Source: Chinchilla lanigera (lineage: Eukaryota > Chordata > Mammalia > Rodentia > Chinchillidae). Taken from it: a stretch of DNA of 64,000 nt. The stretch is taken from assembly GCF_000276665.1 (NCBI RefSeq), contig NW_004955459.1, forward strand, positions 12,822,495-12,886,494, in the 5' to 3' direction. Below the pieces are notes generated by a model, which was given only the letters and a program-made list of their open reading frames with translations, made no database searches and was not told the DNA's origin. Positions 13,337 through 23,604 of this stretch are shown piece by piece (the stretch's first letter is position 1; each line of letters opens with the position of its first letter). The translations under genes and the position numbers were made by a program.

Positions 13337-13402
13337 TTTTTTTTCCTTTCTTTCTTTTTTTTTCTTTCTTTCTTCCTTCTTTCCTTCCTACCTTCCTTCT
13401 GT
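13337..13402. repeat. (TTTC)n/(CCTT)n pyrimidine tract
   Basis: Continuous C/T-rich low-complexity sequence with TTTC and CCTT units. Confidence 0.9.
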
Positions 13403-13622
13403 AGATCCAGCCACCTCTGAAAAAGCCCCACCTATGATCACATGAGGATTTGGGAGGACATCCTGATGTAAATCATAACAACATGTCATTGTTATTACTT
13501 TATGATCTGAGGATGCACTCAAGCAAAGGAGAGGGATATAAGTGAAGAATCAATTACCAACTACCAAGGCTTCCAGAACATAGAATAGTTCAGTCTTGTT
13601 TTTTTGCCAATGAACCTGAAAA

Positions 13623-13933
13623 TGAATGGCAAACAGAAACTGAAATCATCACTCAGAATTTTGAGGCAGATTTATTCCATTTCTTGATGATCACTCACAA
13701 GGAATAAAAATGTCAGATTTCAAAGGCTCAGGGAGGGAGGTTTTTATTGGATTGAAAGGAGTACAGAGGCAGAGTAATTGTCTGTATTTGATTGGTTCTT
13801 GCAATATGCATCATAATGACCAGCTATGCATCACAGTGACCAGCTGTTTCTAAGAAACAGAGGTAACACGAACTGTAACAGGAACTGTTACCTAGGCAAC
13901 TAACAGAAACTTAAGGATACTGGCTAAGGAGCA
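13623..13933 (-). repeat. 3' LTR of the endogenous retrovirus
   Basis: Begins (minus strand) with TGCTCC and ends with CATTCA. The U3 part contains a CCAAT-type 'aaccaatcaaatacag' and a TATA-like CCAATAAAAACC. An AATAAA signal lies further on, in 'ggaataaatctgcctc'. It aligns along its full length with 18050-18360. Confidence 0.88.
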
Positions 13934-13945
13934 TTTTTTGATACA

Positions 13946-13963
13946 ATTTCCCCTCTCTTTTAG
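13946..13963 (-). promoter_or_regulatory. Polypurine tract of the endogenous retrovirus
   Basis: The minus strand reads TAAAAGAGAGGGGAAATT just upstream of the 3' LTR, as expected for the plus-strand DNA primer site. A 12-nt A/T-rich spacer separates it from the LTR start, longer than usual. Confidence 0.7.
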
Positions 13964-13999
13964 TTTCCTGGTAAATCTTTGCTGGGTATGTTATATGTG

Positions 14000-14340
14000 A
14001 TCTTTTGAGACAAGACCCGACTTGGTCCTAGGATGGGCCCTAGCCAAAGTCCCTAAGACTGGCTTCACTTTGACCCTGGAGTGTGTCTAATGCACCTTGG
14101 AATCTTGTCAAATCTTGGTCATTTGTAGAATAAAGAGAACAGCTTTATTGGTTGTTTTCTATTTTTGGGGGGTCAATCATCTATAGAATTAAGGCACAAG
14201 TCACAACAAGCAGGAGGTTGGGGAGCAAAAATGAAGTTGGACAATACAATATACACAAGCTGAAGTAGAAGCAAGGATTGGGGTGAGAAGCCTACAAAGG
14301 TACAAAAATCAAGGGGAGTTATGCAGTGAGGTATGGAACA
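14000..14340 (-). pseudogene. Presumed env 3' remnant of the provirus
   Basis: Lies between integrase and the purine tract, where the end of the transmembrane envelope subunit would be. One frame gives a leucine-rich hydrophobic stretch followed by polar residues before the 3' LTR. Frames are broken and the assignment rests mostly on position. Confidence 0.35.
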
Positions 14341-14729
14341 ATCTTGAGAATGGTGTCCTCAAGCTTTAGATGTGTGTATACTGGTCAGCATCCACCATCC
14401 AGAATGACCAGAGGAGGGCTTTGAGTGCATTGTCTCTTCAGAGTGAGCTTCAGAGGAGCTTTCTGGTCAAGGTAAACTCTCCAGCAATTGTCTGGATGGG
14501 CTCTTTTAACTCTAGAATGGTGGGTCTAAAGCTGGATTTCTGAAACTTGTAGAGGTAGTCAGTATGAACCTGGGTTATATGTGTATCTAGGGGTGTCTAC
14601 AGGTATAGGTGGCCTTTCAGCTAAATTTTTATGGAGCTTGTTACAAGCTGTTTCCTTAACTTTTCTAGAGCTTTGTAGCCTATATGTTATATAGTTATAA
14701 AACTGCAGTTAACTTGCAGTTTTGAGTTA

Positions 14730-14970
14730 TCTCTGAAACAAATGCAGGCCCATTATCATTGCCAATAATCTAGGTTAGACCATATCTAGGGATAACTTCT
14801 TACAGTGGGGCCTTACAAACTTCTATTGTCTTCTCAGTGTGCATAGGGAATGTCTTGGGCCAGCCTGAATAGGTGCATATAAGCACCAGTAGATATCTGC
14901 ATGCTTATAAGACTTTAATATTTTCAAAGGGTGATGTTTCAGTCAATCAGATCCCTGGAGGGGGCTTAGG
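14730..14970 (-). pseudogene. Retroviral integrase core (decayed pol)
   Basis: Minus-strand frames give the integrase catalytic core pattern: a YLLV-type strand, a TYSGW motif, a K/T-rich segment, then a NDNGPAF motif containing the second catalytic Asp. Stop codons interrupt it. The central domain normally processes and joins viral DNA ends. Downstream integrase C-terminal sequence is unrecognisable. Confidence 0.8.
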
Positions 14971-15169
14971 ACTCTGGACTGGATTGTTTGAATTCAAGTT
15001 TGGCAGACAGTGGAGCAGATGCTGACCAGGCATAGGATGTTATAACTTTTCCCTTTGTGGCTCAGGATGTTTTATTGTTTTGGTAGGTTTACAAATGAGA
15101 GTAGAAAGCAGTAGACCCTTTTGTTTTCAGACCAATTGTGGGCCTACATGAGTTTGTTGCACAGACCAG

Positions 15170-15315
15170 CCCTGTGGGAGAGCCTCAGCCCAAATAACTT
15201 TGTCCAAGGTGACCACAGCATATCTGTCCTATGAGACTTTATTCCTAAAAGAGTTACTTCCATCCATAAACAAGGTGTACTCAGAATCTGCCAGGGGTTT
15301 ATTTTTAAGTCTGGT
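15170..15315 (-). pseudogene. Retroviral RNase H remnant (decayed pol)
   Basis: One minus-strand frame shows a MDGS motif (catalytic Asp region), one stop codon, then VIWAEALPQG. This matches the N-terminal half of the RNase H domain of gammaretroviral pol. The remainder of RNase H is missing or unreadable before the integrase core at 14970. Confidence 0.8.
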
Positions 15316-15429
15316 CAGCTTGGGAATTGTTCATCAGTCAGTGTCAGGGCATCATGGTCTGGTGGGCCCAGCTTGGTGGGCTGGAACATGGCAGGACTGA
15401 GTGGTTTATTTCTACAAGCAATTTTCTTG

Positions 15430-16020
15430 ATCAGAAGGACAGTGGCTGTTAGAGCTTGAAGGCAAAGCATGGAGGTAGCCCTCAGCAACTGGATCCAAGT
15501 ATTTGCACAGATGGGCCATTGGGCACCCCCAGGAGCTGAGAGTCTGAGCAAACATCTTTGAAGCCACGTGCCATCAGTCAAATCCCAGATATCTGACTTT
15601 TGGTTTGCAGATTTGTGCCTTTTCTCAAGATACCTTATGGCCAGTTTCTGTCCGATATGGCAGGGAACATTTTTATCTTTCCACCAGGCAGCTTGGGTAT
15701 CATTAATCAGAACTGCAGTGCTATTTTGTACTGGGATACTAGCAAGGTCAACTATGAGGGCTTCTCCAAAGGGAGTAAACAAATTTTTGAACCTCTGGGA
15801 AATTGAGTTCAGGTCAGTTGACTTTTGGGTCCAGAAATGGGGTCTTCATGAAGAGGGGCTGGCTGATAGGATCCAACTGATGGCAGAAGAAGTATACTTT
15901 ATGTCTAGGCAGATCTACCAGCAGGCTGTGGGTGACTGAAGGATGGAGGGCAACCATGGTGGCATTGACAGCTCAGCAATCCTGAACTGGCTTTATAGGC
16001 AGAAGAGGTGTATTTCAGAA
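15430..16020 (-). pseudogene. Reverse transcriptase, copy B plus thumb/connection (decayed pol)
   Basis: Spread over three minus-strand frames, the segment has an NTPLLP motif, a PVQD-like motif, an SQPLF motif, a PFGEAL motif, then a site where the YxDD catalytic box is expected but destroyed, followed by a KAQIC-like motif and a connection-domain KYLDPVAEGY. The 155-codon frame at 15315-15782 is part of this and switches between homologous frames. A deletion seems to lie near plus 15590 between palm and connection domain. Confidence 0.82.
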
Positions 16021-16119
16021 GTTTGACTTTCTATAAACATTTTGTGGTTTTGAATCCTCTGAATGTATGGTTGTATTCTTTTCTCAGAGGACCATGATGG
16101 CAAGCAGGAGGGGACAGGA

Positions 16120-16450
16120 AAACAAGCCATTTCAGAGTGACCAAATCTGTTGTCAGAGCTTCCCTAAAACTAGTGGGAGAGTTCTTAAACCTTGTAGCAA
16201 TTGAATCCAAGTGACCTGGCCTCTTTGTCCTGTCTCAGGATCTTCTTTAGGGAGCAAGCTACAAGCAAAGGAAGGTATCTTTAAAATCTAGACATGTAAA
16301 CCAGGTGGCACCTGGAGGTAGAAGTCCAAGAAGGGTATATGGATTGGGAACCACAGTGTGCAAGGTGATGGCTGTGTGGTTAATGGCACAGGAATCTTTC
16401 ACTGTATGGTGAATCCCCACTGGTCATTTTTACCAGGAGGAGAGGAGTGT
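16120..16450 (-). pseudogene. Reverse transcriptase N-terminal segment, copy A
   Basis: Minus-strand frames show PWNTPLL, an AINHTAI stretch, a PNPYTLL-like motif, LPPG, LDFKDTF, DPETGQ, and a final REALTTDL. The same ordered motifs occur again at 15740-16020 (copy B), although the two copies differ strongly at nucleotide level. Confidence 0.78.
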
Positions 16451-16584
16451 TCCAAGGTGATTAATAGTCTATCAGGATCCCAAACTGCTTTAGGTGGCTG
16501 ATATGTGGCTAGATACCTATTTACCTATATGCTTTCCATGACATAGGATATGGGCTCATAGTTGATGAGTGAGTGATACAGTGA

Positions 16585-16700
16585 TTCATTCTGTGCCTGC
16601 TGTGTTCAAGCAAAAGGAGAGCTTGATCAACTCTCCTTAGTTAGACCTCCCCATAGTTTTGGGGAGGGAATGTTTAACCTCTGACTATCTGCTCAGTGGT
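16585..16700 (+). repeat. 116-bp perfect inverted repeat, arm 1
   Basis: Runs from TTCATTCTGTGCC to GCTCAGTGGT. Its exact reverse complement occupies 17679-17794. Flanking bases on both sides differ immediately. Minus-strand translation around this arm resembles the protease/RT junction of pol, so this may be the native copy. Confidence 0.97.
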
Positions 16701-16739
16701 GAGTGTTCACCTTATATCTCCATGAGGTGAGTTATTAGA

Positions 16740-16800
16740 ATTTCATGATTGCCTTTTACTTGAAAAAGCAGTACAGGGCATTCAGGCATATATAGGAACT
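16740..16800 (-). pseudogene. Retroviral protease C-terminal remnant
   Basis: Minus-strand frame shows a FLYMPECP motif followed by LLFQVK, in the position expected after the protease active site and ahead of RT. The active-site Asp region itself was not found. Confidence 0.55.
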
Positions 16801-17678
16801 CATGTTTGGTGAGATATCCTCCCAGGCTGTAAGTTGATGCCTTGCATAAGGGTGAGAGGCAAGGGTCCCACTTGCCCCAGTGATGGTACTGTGGGCTCCC
16901 AGTGGCCCAGCTGAAGAAGAGAGCCCAGTCTGGCCTAGTCTGAACCCATCAGACTGATGAAATGGGTTGTTATCACATCCAAGTTGAAGTTTTTGAGAGT
17001 TTTTCTCATCTGTGGATTTGTAGATGCCTTATGGTCAAAGAGTAATGACCCTATAGACTTCATAGAATCTCTCATAAGAGTCTGAAGGACTTTATCAGGC
17101 TTAACTTTGACATGTTTTGGGGTTTTTGCCCCCGTCTTTGATGGCTTTCATAAATACTGGACTGGGTCTCTTTGTTTCTTTCTGTGGGCTGGAGCTGTTG
17201 GCCTAGTGGGAGCTATAGTGGTTTCTGCCACAGCAGAACTCTCAGGGAGAATGGGCCTCTTCTATCTTTCAGATGCAGGGAACAGTTTTTTTTTTAACTC
17301 CATAGTCACCAGAAAATCCCTTTTTCAATTTTTTTTCCCTGCACTCATGAGTTTAGACTGACTGGAATGTATTGCTGAATCTGTATATGTGTGTTGTGTA
17401 CCCTTGAAGGATGGTGCAACAGACAAAGGGTGGGCGCACCTCAGAAAGAGAGACCATTCAGATACCTGCCTGGTTGCTTGCTTCCACAACGTTGCTACCA
17501 TCTGGACTAAGGAGAAGCATCAGTAGGTTCTCTAATTTGTCCTTATTAGATGCATCCATGGAACTCCAGCTTAAGGCCCAATCAAGCTCCATAGTTTGGA
17601 GAGGAAATCTATTTCTTCACCATGAAGCACAGATGTAATGGCCTATTGCTTTTGCCTTCTGTTACAAACACTCACACA
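16801..17678 (-). other. Presumed gag/protease interval of the provirus, unreadable
   Basis: By position this should hold gag and the start of pro. One Lys/Pro-rich minus-strand stretch could be gag-derived, but no capsid or zinc-knuckle motif could be confirmed. The plus-strand frames at 17107-17361 and 17411-17638 are judged shadows. Confidence 0.4.
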
Positions 17679-17794
17679 ACCACTGAGCAGATAGTCAGAG
17701 GTTAAACATTCCCTCCCCAAAACTATGGGGAGGTCTAACTAAGGAGAGTTGATCAAGCTCTCCTTTTGCTTGAACACAGCAGGCACAGAATGAA
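17679..17794 (-). repeat. 116-bp perfect inverted repeat, arm 2
   Basis: Exact reverse complement of 16585-16700, located in the proviral leader just downstream (minus strand) of the splice-donor-like site. The loop between arms is 978 bases. Confidence 0.97.
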
Positions 17795-18027
17795 ACTGCT
17801 GCCCCTGAGGGGTCTTACCTACAAACAGGCAGGCAAGCAGGCAGACTGTATCCTCTTCCCTTTTGGGTCCAATGTGATCTGGTCAAATGGGGAGGTGGGA
17901 GTACTCCTCCAGAACTCTGGGGGGACTTGAGAAATATTGAGGATGCACCTTCCCATTGGGACCTGAAGAGTTCTCTGCTCCATCTGCAAGGGATATGATT
18001 AGTGACCAAAGAGGTCAGTATGGTTGG

Positions 18028-18047
18028 TCTTCCTGGCCAATGCATCA
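18028..18047 (-). promoter_or_regulatory. Primer binding site, tRNA-Gly-like
   Basis: The minus strand reads TGATGCATTGGCCAGGAAGA, two bases after the 5' LTR end. It resembles the complement of the 3' end of tRNA-Gly (TGGTGCATTGGCCGGG...) with few substitutions. A two-base spacer is usual for gammaretroviruses. Confidence 0.8.
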
Positions 18048-18049
18048 GA

Positions 18050-18360
18050 TGCAATAGCAAACAGAAACACCAAAAACATCACCAGGATTTGGAGACAGAT
18101 TTATTTTATGTCAGTGGGAACTGACATGGAATAAAAATGTCAAGCCTCAAAAGCCCAAGAGGGAGGTTTTTATGGGGTGAAAGAGTGAAGTACAAAAGCA
18201 GAGTAATTGGCTGTCTTTGATTGGTTCTTTTAGTATGCACCATCTTGACCAGCTAAGTATCACAGTGATAAGCTGTTTCTAAGAAAAGGTAACAGAAACT
18301 GTAACAGGAACTGTTACCTAGGCAACTAATAGAAACTTAAGAATACTGGCTGGGAAGGCA
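18050..18360 (-). repeat. 5' LTR of the endogenous retrovirus
   Basis: The minus strand begins TGCCTT and ends TTGCA. It contains 'agaaccaatcaaagac' (CCAAT box), a TATA-like CCATAAAAACC and an AATAAA in 'aaaataaatctgtctcc'. Pairs with 13623-13933 over 311 bp. Confidence 0.88.
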
Positions 18361-19465
18361 TTATCTGCTGCCAAAATACAGTCAGTTGTCTACCCAGAAA
18401 CAATGTCTACCATCTCTTCAATACATAATTAAAATTAAATAGTCACTTCATAGTAGGAAGTTACTGGGAACAGTGATTGATTAGGTATGCCAGTCATTCA
18501 GGCCCCTAAATCCCAGGGCAGTGCCTTCCTGGTGGCTGTGCTCCTGCCTCTGTAACAGGCATCACTCCCTGTTCCACACATTCTCACGGAAGGAATCCCC
18601 ATTCTCTGACAAGATCTAGCTGAGATCAATATGAGCAGCATTTTGGAAGAGTCAGCACTACCAAGAACTTTGTATCCATTAGAGATTCTCCAAAATCCTG
18701 AAGTTCCTGATGTAAGCAAATGGACTTACACAATGGACTTTTGTTTGCCAGGGAATTTTTCTAAATCAATCAAAGAGCATAGGCTTCACTACTACTTCAC
18801 TACTGAGAAAATTTCAACAAATGAAACATCCTCACTGTGCTTGAAGATACAGTGTATTTATTCTGGACTTTGGAGCTATTCCTTAGGAATATGTCTTATA
18901 AAAAGAAATAGCAAAAAAGAAGCAATTAACAAAAGAATAAAAGTGGTCAAATTAATAACATTATTCTCTGTATCAATGTTAAAAATAGTGAATAGTAAAG
19001 GAAGATGCTTGCTTATTAAATTGCAAGATTTAAAAACAGCCATAGCATTATTAATTGAGGTATTTAGTAATCAACACTTCTATATAACAAATTAATGATA
19101 AAACAATCTCTTTAAAAATATTTTTGAAAATCAGGATCAAAACTCTTAAAAAATCCATAAGCTACAGTTAGTGATTTATTAGCTTATACTCAGGAGGTCA
19201 ATAAATACACACAGTATATATGTTAGACTTTTTAATAATATATAAGTACATAAGTTTTATGTATTCTGATATATGGTACTTAGTCATATAAGCTGCAATT
19301 GTGGAATTGGATGCTTTATTTTTCATTTGCTTATTTAGGGGTTATACTTTAACTTTGGAAACATTTTGCCTTTTTAATTTATGGAACATCTGCTTTGATA
19401 TTGCTTGGGTTATAAGAATATATAGAATAATAACTTATTACAACAATTAATATTTTAATCTTTTA
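18361..19465. other. No gene recognised; one 154-codon open frame on plus
   Basis: The frame 18631-19095 (plus) is long for this AT-rich sequence but shows no domain, and its lower half is Lys/Ile/Leu-rich as expected from base composition. No homologous family is recognised. It is left unannotated as a gene. Confidence 0.4.
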
Positions 19466-19467
19466 AA

Positions 19468-19553
19468 AAATTTTGGTACTGGAGATCAAGCCTGGGATTT
19501 CAGGCTTGCTAAGCATTTGCTCCACCACTAAGGAACATCTGCAGCCCATAGAT
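19468..19553 (-). mobile_element. ID SINE, antisense
   Basis: 'ttttggtactggagatcaag' then 'caggcttgctaagcatttgc' and 'tccaccactaaggaacatct' followed by gcagccc: the reverse complement of a tRNA-derived ID element. An A-tail equivalent (T-rich) lies at the left end. Confidence 0.8.
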
Positions 19554-19624
19554 TATTCTTGTATGAATTAATGGCAATATATTTCCTATTACTTTTCACT
19601 TAAAATATTTTTATTTACATTATC

Positions 19625-19760
19625 CTATTATATTTTGATAAAATTGGTAAAGTGGAAATAGCATTGAACTGCTGTCACAAATATCAGCCTTGAACTTTCC
19701 CACTTATCTGTAAAGTCTTAAGCATTTACTTTTTAATTATTTGTTGAGGGAAATAATGCT
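19625..19760 (+). mobile_element. Possible MIR SINE
   Basis: 'agcattgaactgctgtcaca', 'gccttgaactttcccactta' and 'tctgtaaagtcttaagcatt' loosely follow the MIR order. Low certainty. Confidence 0.35.
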
Positions 19761-19769
19761 ATTTTTCTG

Positions 19770-20970
19770 TTTATTTGAGTTACATAAAAATAGATTCAAA
19801 ATTTTTGAATTTTGAATCTTACCTTACACTGTCCTGCTGGCCTTCAAATTCTGTAATCATCAAAACTACTTTAAAGCTGTTATTATCAACTGTAGGAAAA
19901 TTTTAAAGTTTGCACAACATTTCTTTAGGTACTGACCATAACCAAATAAGCACATGTACTTGTAGTTGTATATTATATAGACAAAACTCAAGGAAAGCAT
20001 TTTATTTGGATTTTTTGTTTTGCATTTGGCATTACAAAAACTAAGGTAAAGATAAATTATCTAACTTGCCAGACTTTTCACCACTTATTGTTTGATTTCA
20101 AACTTAATGTCCTTCTCAAAACAGAAGATTTAATTTATGAATTATCTCCATGTGGCAGAAATAAAAATATGTAACACTTTATAAGATTTCCTGGTAAACT
20201 TGTCCTTCTAAGAAATGCTTAAATGTTACTTCCAAGATCTATTCCAAAAACCTCTCTCTCTCTTTTTACTTTCCTCCTTATATTTTTTGTCTACATAATT
20301 CCTACCTAAAATTCAAGAGGCAGATGCCTAAAAAAACCATTCTAACATTTTATATATTGCTCCAACTTAATATTAAACATAAGCTAGTTTAAGAAAATAT
20401 TCTACAAGGCTGACATGTGTTCCCTATGTAGTATGCCAGTTACCAAATCTCACTGCCTCTAGGACCTCAGGAATTCATTCTGGGAGAAAGATTGTTCTGT
20501 TGCCCTTTTTTAAAGTTTGAAATACTCTGTGACCTTTTATTAACTGAGCTATAATCAGTCTCCTTAGAGACCAGTTTGGTAGGTTTATACAAGTTTGTAC
20601 TTTCCCCCGATGTATCACAAATGTTATCAGCAGAAGTTGTGAAAAGCACACAGTGCTGTTATGTCCTGTAAAAATTATGTTCCCCAAATAATTTTGTTGC
20701 TGCAAATAAATCTCAGTGTAGTGGTTGCTGAACATAGAAATTAGAAAGCAGCTTCCCAAACTGTAACATCCACGGCTGCTTTCTGGTTTGCCAGAGAAAC
20801 TCACTTCAAGGAACTGAAAAGAAGAGCAGGCATGGGGGAGCAGTCTGAGGTGCATCTCCCAGTTTTGAGTTTCCAACATCATCAATCCAACCATGTCCCA
20901 AATGATGCCAGTGGAACCCATAATGTTCAGTCATAGTACTTTTCTCTCTGGGTATTATGGAGTTGTTGAC
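19770..20970. other. No gene recognised; 148-codon minus-strand open frame at 20475-20921
   Basis: The minus-strand frame has no recognisable domain. It ends just left of the inverted-repeat arm at 20975 and does not extend into it. No promoter, splice or poly(A) structure is evident. Confidence 0.4.
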
Positions 20971-20974
20971 AATT

Positions 20975-21325
20975 TTTTGTATTTAAAGGCCAAAATGTTC
21001 TATGATTACAGGGTCATCTTCAGAGTTCTGTTCATTGGATTAATACTACATGTCTTGGGACTAAGCCTTGGCCACCAAGTTTGGGCTCTAATGCTTTGGT
21101 CTCCTAACTGCAGGCCAACTAAACTGCATGACTACTAGAAGGTTGCTTCTCCTAGATATTAGGAATTGGGATTTAGAAATCCCAGTGAATCTGTCTTCAT
21201 TACAAAATTCTCCATAATGTCTATATTCTATAATTCATCACTGATTCGGTGTTTCTTTGGTGACTATGACCAGATATTATTCAATTTTTACTGTACAGCC
21301 CAGTTATTCTATGGGAGATGGTAGG
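20975..21325 (-). repeat. Left arm of an old imperfect inverted repeat
   Basis: The reverse complement of this arm aligns to 21540-21930. Best matches: 'aatgaagacagattcact' against 'aatgaagacagactcatt', and a block of about 120 bp containing 'acttggtggccaaggctta' against 'gcttggtggccagggctta', about 75% identical by eye. The repeat family is not recognised. Confidence 0.8.
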
Positions 21326-21539
21326 CGGAACTGAATGTTTACTTTCATATTACGAAGGCAGAACTAGATAATCTTAGATATTGTGCTTAAACTAATTTTG
21401 AATATACTCATTTTGTAATGTTTCTATTGTTCTTCACATGCTTAGACAAAACACAGATCATCTTAGGAAATTTTATGGACATTGTCTCATCACACAATCA
21501 GTGTCAGAGACATCTAGCTTCTAGAAACTGAAATAGGAG

Positions 21540-21930
21540 ATAAGCCATAGAGCCCAATGGTACACTCCAACTTTTCCACTCCTTACCTGTGATCTTCTCA
21601 ATGCTGTCTCTCTGTTGGTCTTGTTCTTTCCTTCAAGACATAGTGTAGATTGCATCAACCAAACTTTCATACACACCTCATGCCAAACAATGAAGACAGA
21701 CTCATTAGGATCGCTGCATTCCAATTTCCAATTTCTGAGAGAAACTGCCATGTAATAGTACAAAATTTCAATTAGCCAGTTGCTAGGAGATCAAAACATT
21801 AGAATCCCAAGCTTGGTGGCCAGGGCTTATTCCAAAGTTGTGTACTATTAATGCAACACATGTAACTGTGAAGATATCCCTGTAATTATAGAAATGCTAT
21901 AGGTTTAAAGTTTATGGCAAAATGCCCATT
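21540..21930 (+). repeat. Right arm of an old imperfect inverted repeat
   Basis: Homologous in opposite orientation to 20975-21325, with a spacer of about 200 bp centred near 21435. Neither arm has coding potential. It could be two head-to-head copies of an unnamed repeat or a local inverted duplication. Confidence 0.8.
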
Positions 21931-21934
21931 AACA

Positions 21935-23080
21935 CATTTCTAAGAGATTTCCACCTCTCACTGGTTCTTACTGTTCTTCATGAGTTTTATCTAGAACAGA
22001 AATGCTCATTCAGTAACTCCCTGATTGTCTTGATTTTTGAGCAGCATGAATTTAATGCGAGACCTTCCCAGGCAGCTAGATTGACCTATGTTTCCTAGGC
22101 CATCTCTGCTACAAGCCTCGGAAAGGACATCAATACATCAGCCTTGTTATTTGCCCCATTAAACACTTTAAAGCCTGTTGGTCTTTGGCTTTTAATCTCA
22201 AGCAATTATTGCTTAGGAGTGCTGGGTACCTCAGGACACCAGTCTTAATTAGTCATTTAGAGAGTAATTCCCCACTTCTGGTGAAAAATGAGACAGAAGC
22301 CAACTGGGCAACAGAAATATTTAAGGCAGTACCTTTATTTAACCTCAATGTAAAAGTAGTGAAATACTAAGTGACAGGCTTTTACTTTTGAACATCCAAC
22401 ATTTTATCTACCCAAACTGAGCAGCCAGTGAAGTTAATTATGCTATTTTCAAGAGATATCAGATATCATCTTTAGTGAGAGTGAGACCAAAAGCTGTGTC
22501 AATCATAGCAATAGCACATAAGTAAAATACCGTACTCCTGACTTATCTGTGTAGGATTGGCTCTGATACCAGAGCGGTCAACTTCTACATCTCAAGGCCT
22601 CAACACAGCAAATTCTTATTCTTAGAGATAACAATCATTCCTGAATTATGCCCAATGGCACTTTCCCAAAGGATGGTCCCATTAGTCCAGATGACTTCCT
22701 TGTGAAATGATCACCTGAAATCTATGATTTCTAAGGTTTTCACAACAAGCTAAGAATGTTGCATGAGTTACTTGCAAAGCCATGAATGGAAGTATCTGAA
22801 GTTAATTTCTTCTACCTGTTCAACTCGCTAGAGTTCAGTCACATGACTCTCAACCTGGGCACAGTTTGAAAACAGGAACTGTAGCTGTCTTCAGTGCCCA
22901 GGAACAGGGCAAACTGTGGACAACACAGTGTTGCTTCTGCCACCAATCATAGTACTGGGAAATTGATTTAAAACAAATATTTTTGTGGATAAAAATAGAT
23001 TATTGATTTTTAACATTTAAAAATAGACTCAGGCAGATTGTGTACAGAATGTAAAGTCTTTGTTTTTCTAAAAACAAAAG
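21935..23080. other. No gene recognised
   Basis: Only short frames, such as 61 codons at 22185-22370, with no domain. No repeat could be named. Confidence 0.4.
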
Positions 23081-23085
23081 CATAA

Positions 23086-23262
23086 ACTGGGTGTGGTGGT
23101 GCACAGCTGTAATCCCAGCACTTGGGAGGCTGAGGCAGGAGGATCATTGTGAGTTCAAGACCAGCTGGGACTACAAAGTGAGTTCAAGGCCAGCCTGAAC
23201 TGCATAGTGAGACCCTGCTTCAGAAAGACAGAAAAACAAAAAGACAGAGAGAGAGAGAGAAA
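23086..23262 (+). mobile_element. B1 SINE, sense, with (GA)n tail
   Basis: 'actgggtgtggtggtgcaca', 'gtaatcccagcacttgggag', 'gctgaggcaggaggatc', then the internal duplication 'gagttcaagaccagc...' and 'gagttcaaggccagc', then 'gagaccctgcttcagaaag'. The internal pol III A and B boxes are present. The tail contains (GA)n. A possible short target duplication 'aaaagcataa/aaaagaataa' flanks it. Confidence 0.9.
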
Positions 23263-23334
23263 AGAATAATCTAACACTATATAGACTGTCAATAAGGCCC
23301 ATAAAATCAAGGTTCTTATGTATCCTATTTAATA

Positions 23335-23397
23335 TGTAAGGACCCTAGTACTTATAACAGTCCCTGGCATATGATGCTTAATAAATATTTCTTTTTA
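23335..23397 (+). mobile_element. MIR/L2 3'-end fragment
   Basis: 'acagtccctggcatatgatg' followed by 'cttaataaatatttctttt' is the common 3' end shared by MIR and L2-type elements. Confidence 0.45.
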
Positions 23398-23604
23398 ATT
23401 TCAAGAGAATTAAAACATTTATTGGTTAAGCATGATTAGATGATACAAAAGCATCATTCCTGTCAATAATTTTATTTGGTATAATTATTCAGTTTATATT
23501 TATTTCAATGAGTGTGCCAATAATCATTTTTACACCATACTACCTGAATTTCCCACAGTGAGCCTTTCAGTGGTGAACTTCAGAAGGTCATAACAGTAAC
23601 TCTC

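Larger units (their letters stand above)
13623..18360 (-). mobile_element. Gammaretrovirus-like endogenous retrovirus, minus strand, defective
   Basis: Two direct LTRs of 311 bp each bracket about 4.1 kb of interior. Read on the minus strand the order is 5' LTR, a primer binding site resembling the tRNA-Gly 3' end, a leader with a splice-donor-like AG/GTAAG (plus 17814-17820), decayed gag/protease, reverse transcriptase, RNase H, integrase core, a short presumed env remnant, purine tract and 3' LTR. Every coding region has stops and frameshifts. The interior is about half the usual length for this class, and most of env is missing. LTRs agree at roughly 80% by eye, so the insertion is old. 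No clear target-site duplication remains: flanks are GAAAA at 13618-13622 and TTATC at 18361-18365. The interior is also rearranged (see inverted arms and RT duplication). It is not expected to make protein. Confidence 0.88.

Noticed and set aside
15315..15782. 155-codon minus-strand frame as an intact viral gene
   Set aside because: It is a decayed pol segment in which the homologous reading shifts between frames; the catalytic box is destroyed.
18631..19095. 154-codon plus-strand open frame as a possible novel gene
   Set aside because: No recognisable domain, composition driven by AT-rich DNA, no promoter, splice or poly(A) context.
20475..20921. 148-codon minus-strand open frame
   Set aside because: No domain recognised and no supporting gene structure; a chance frame is the simplest reading.
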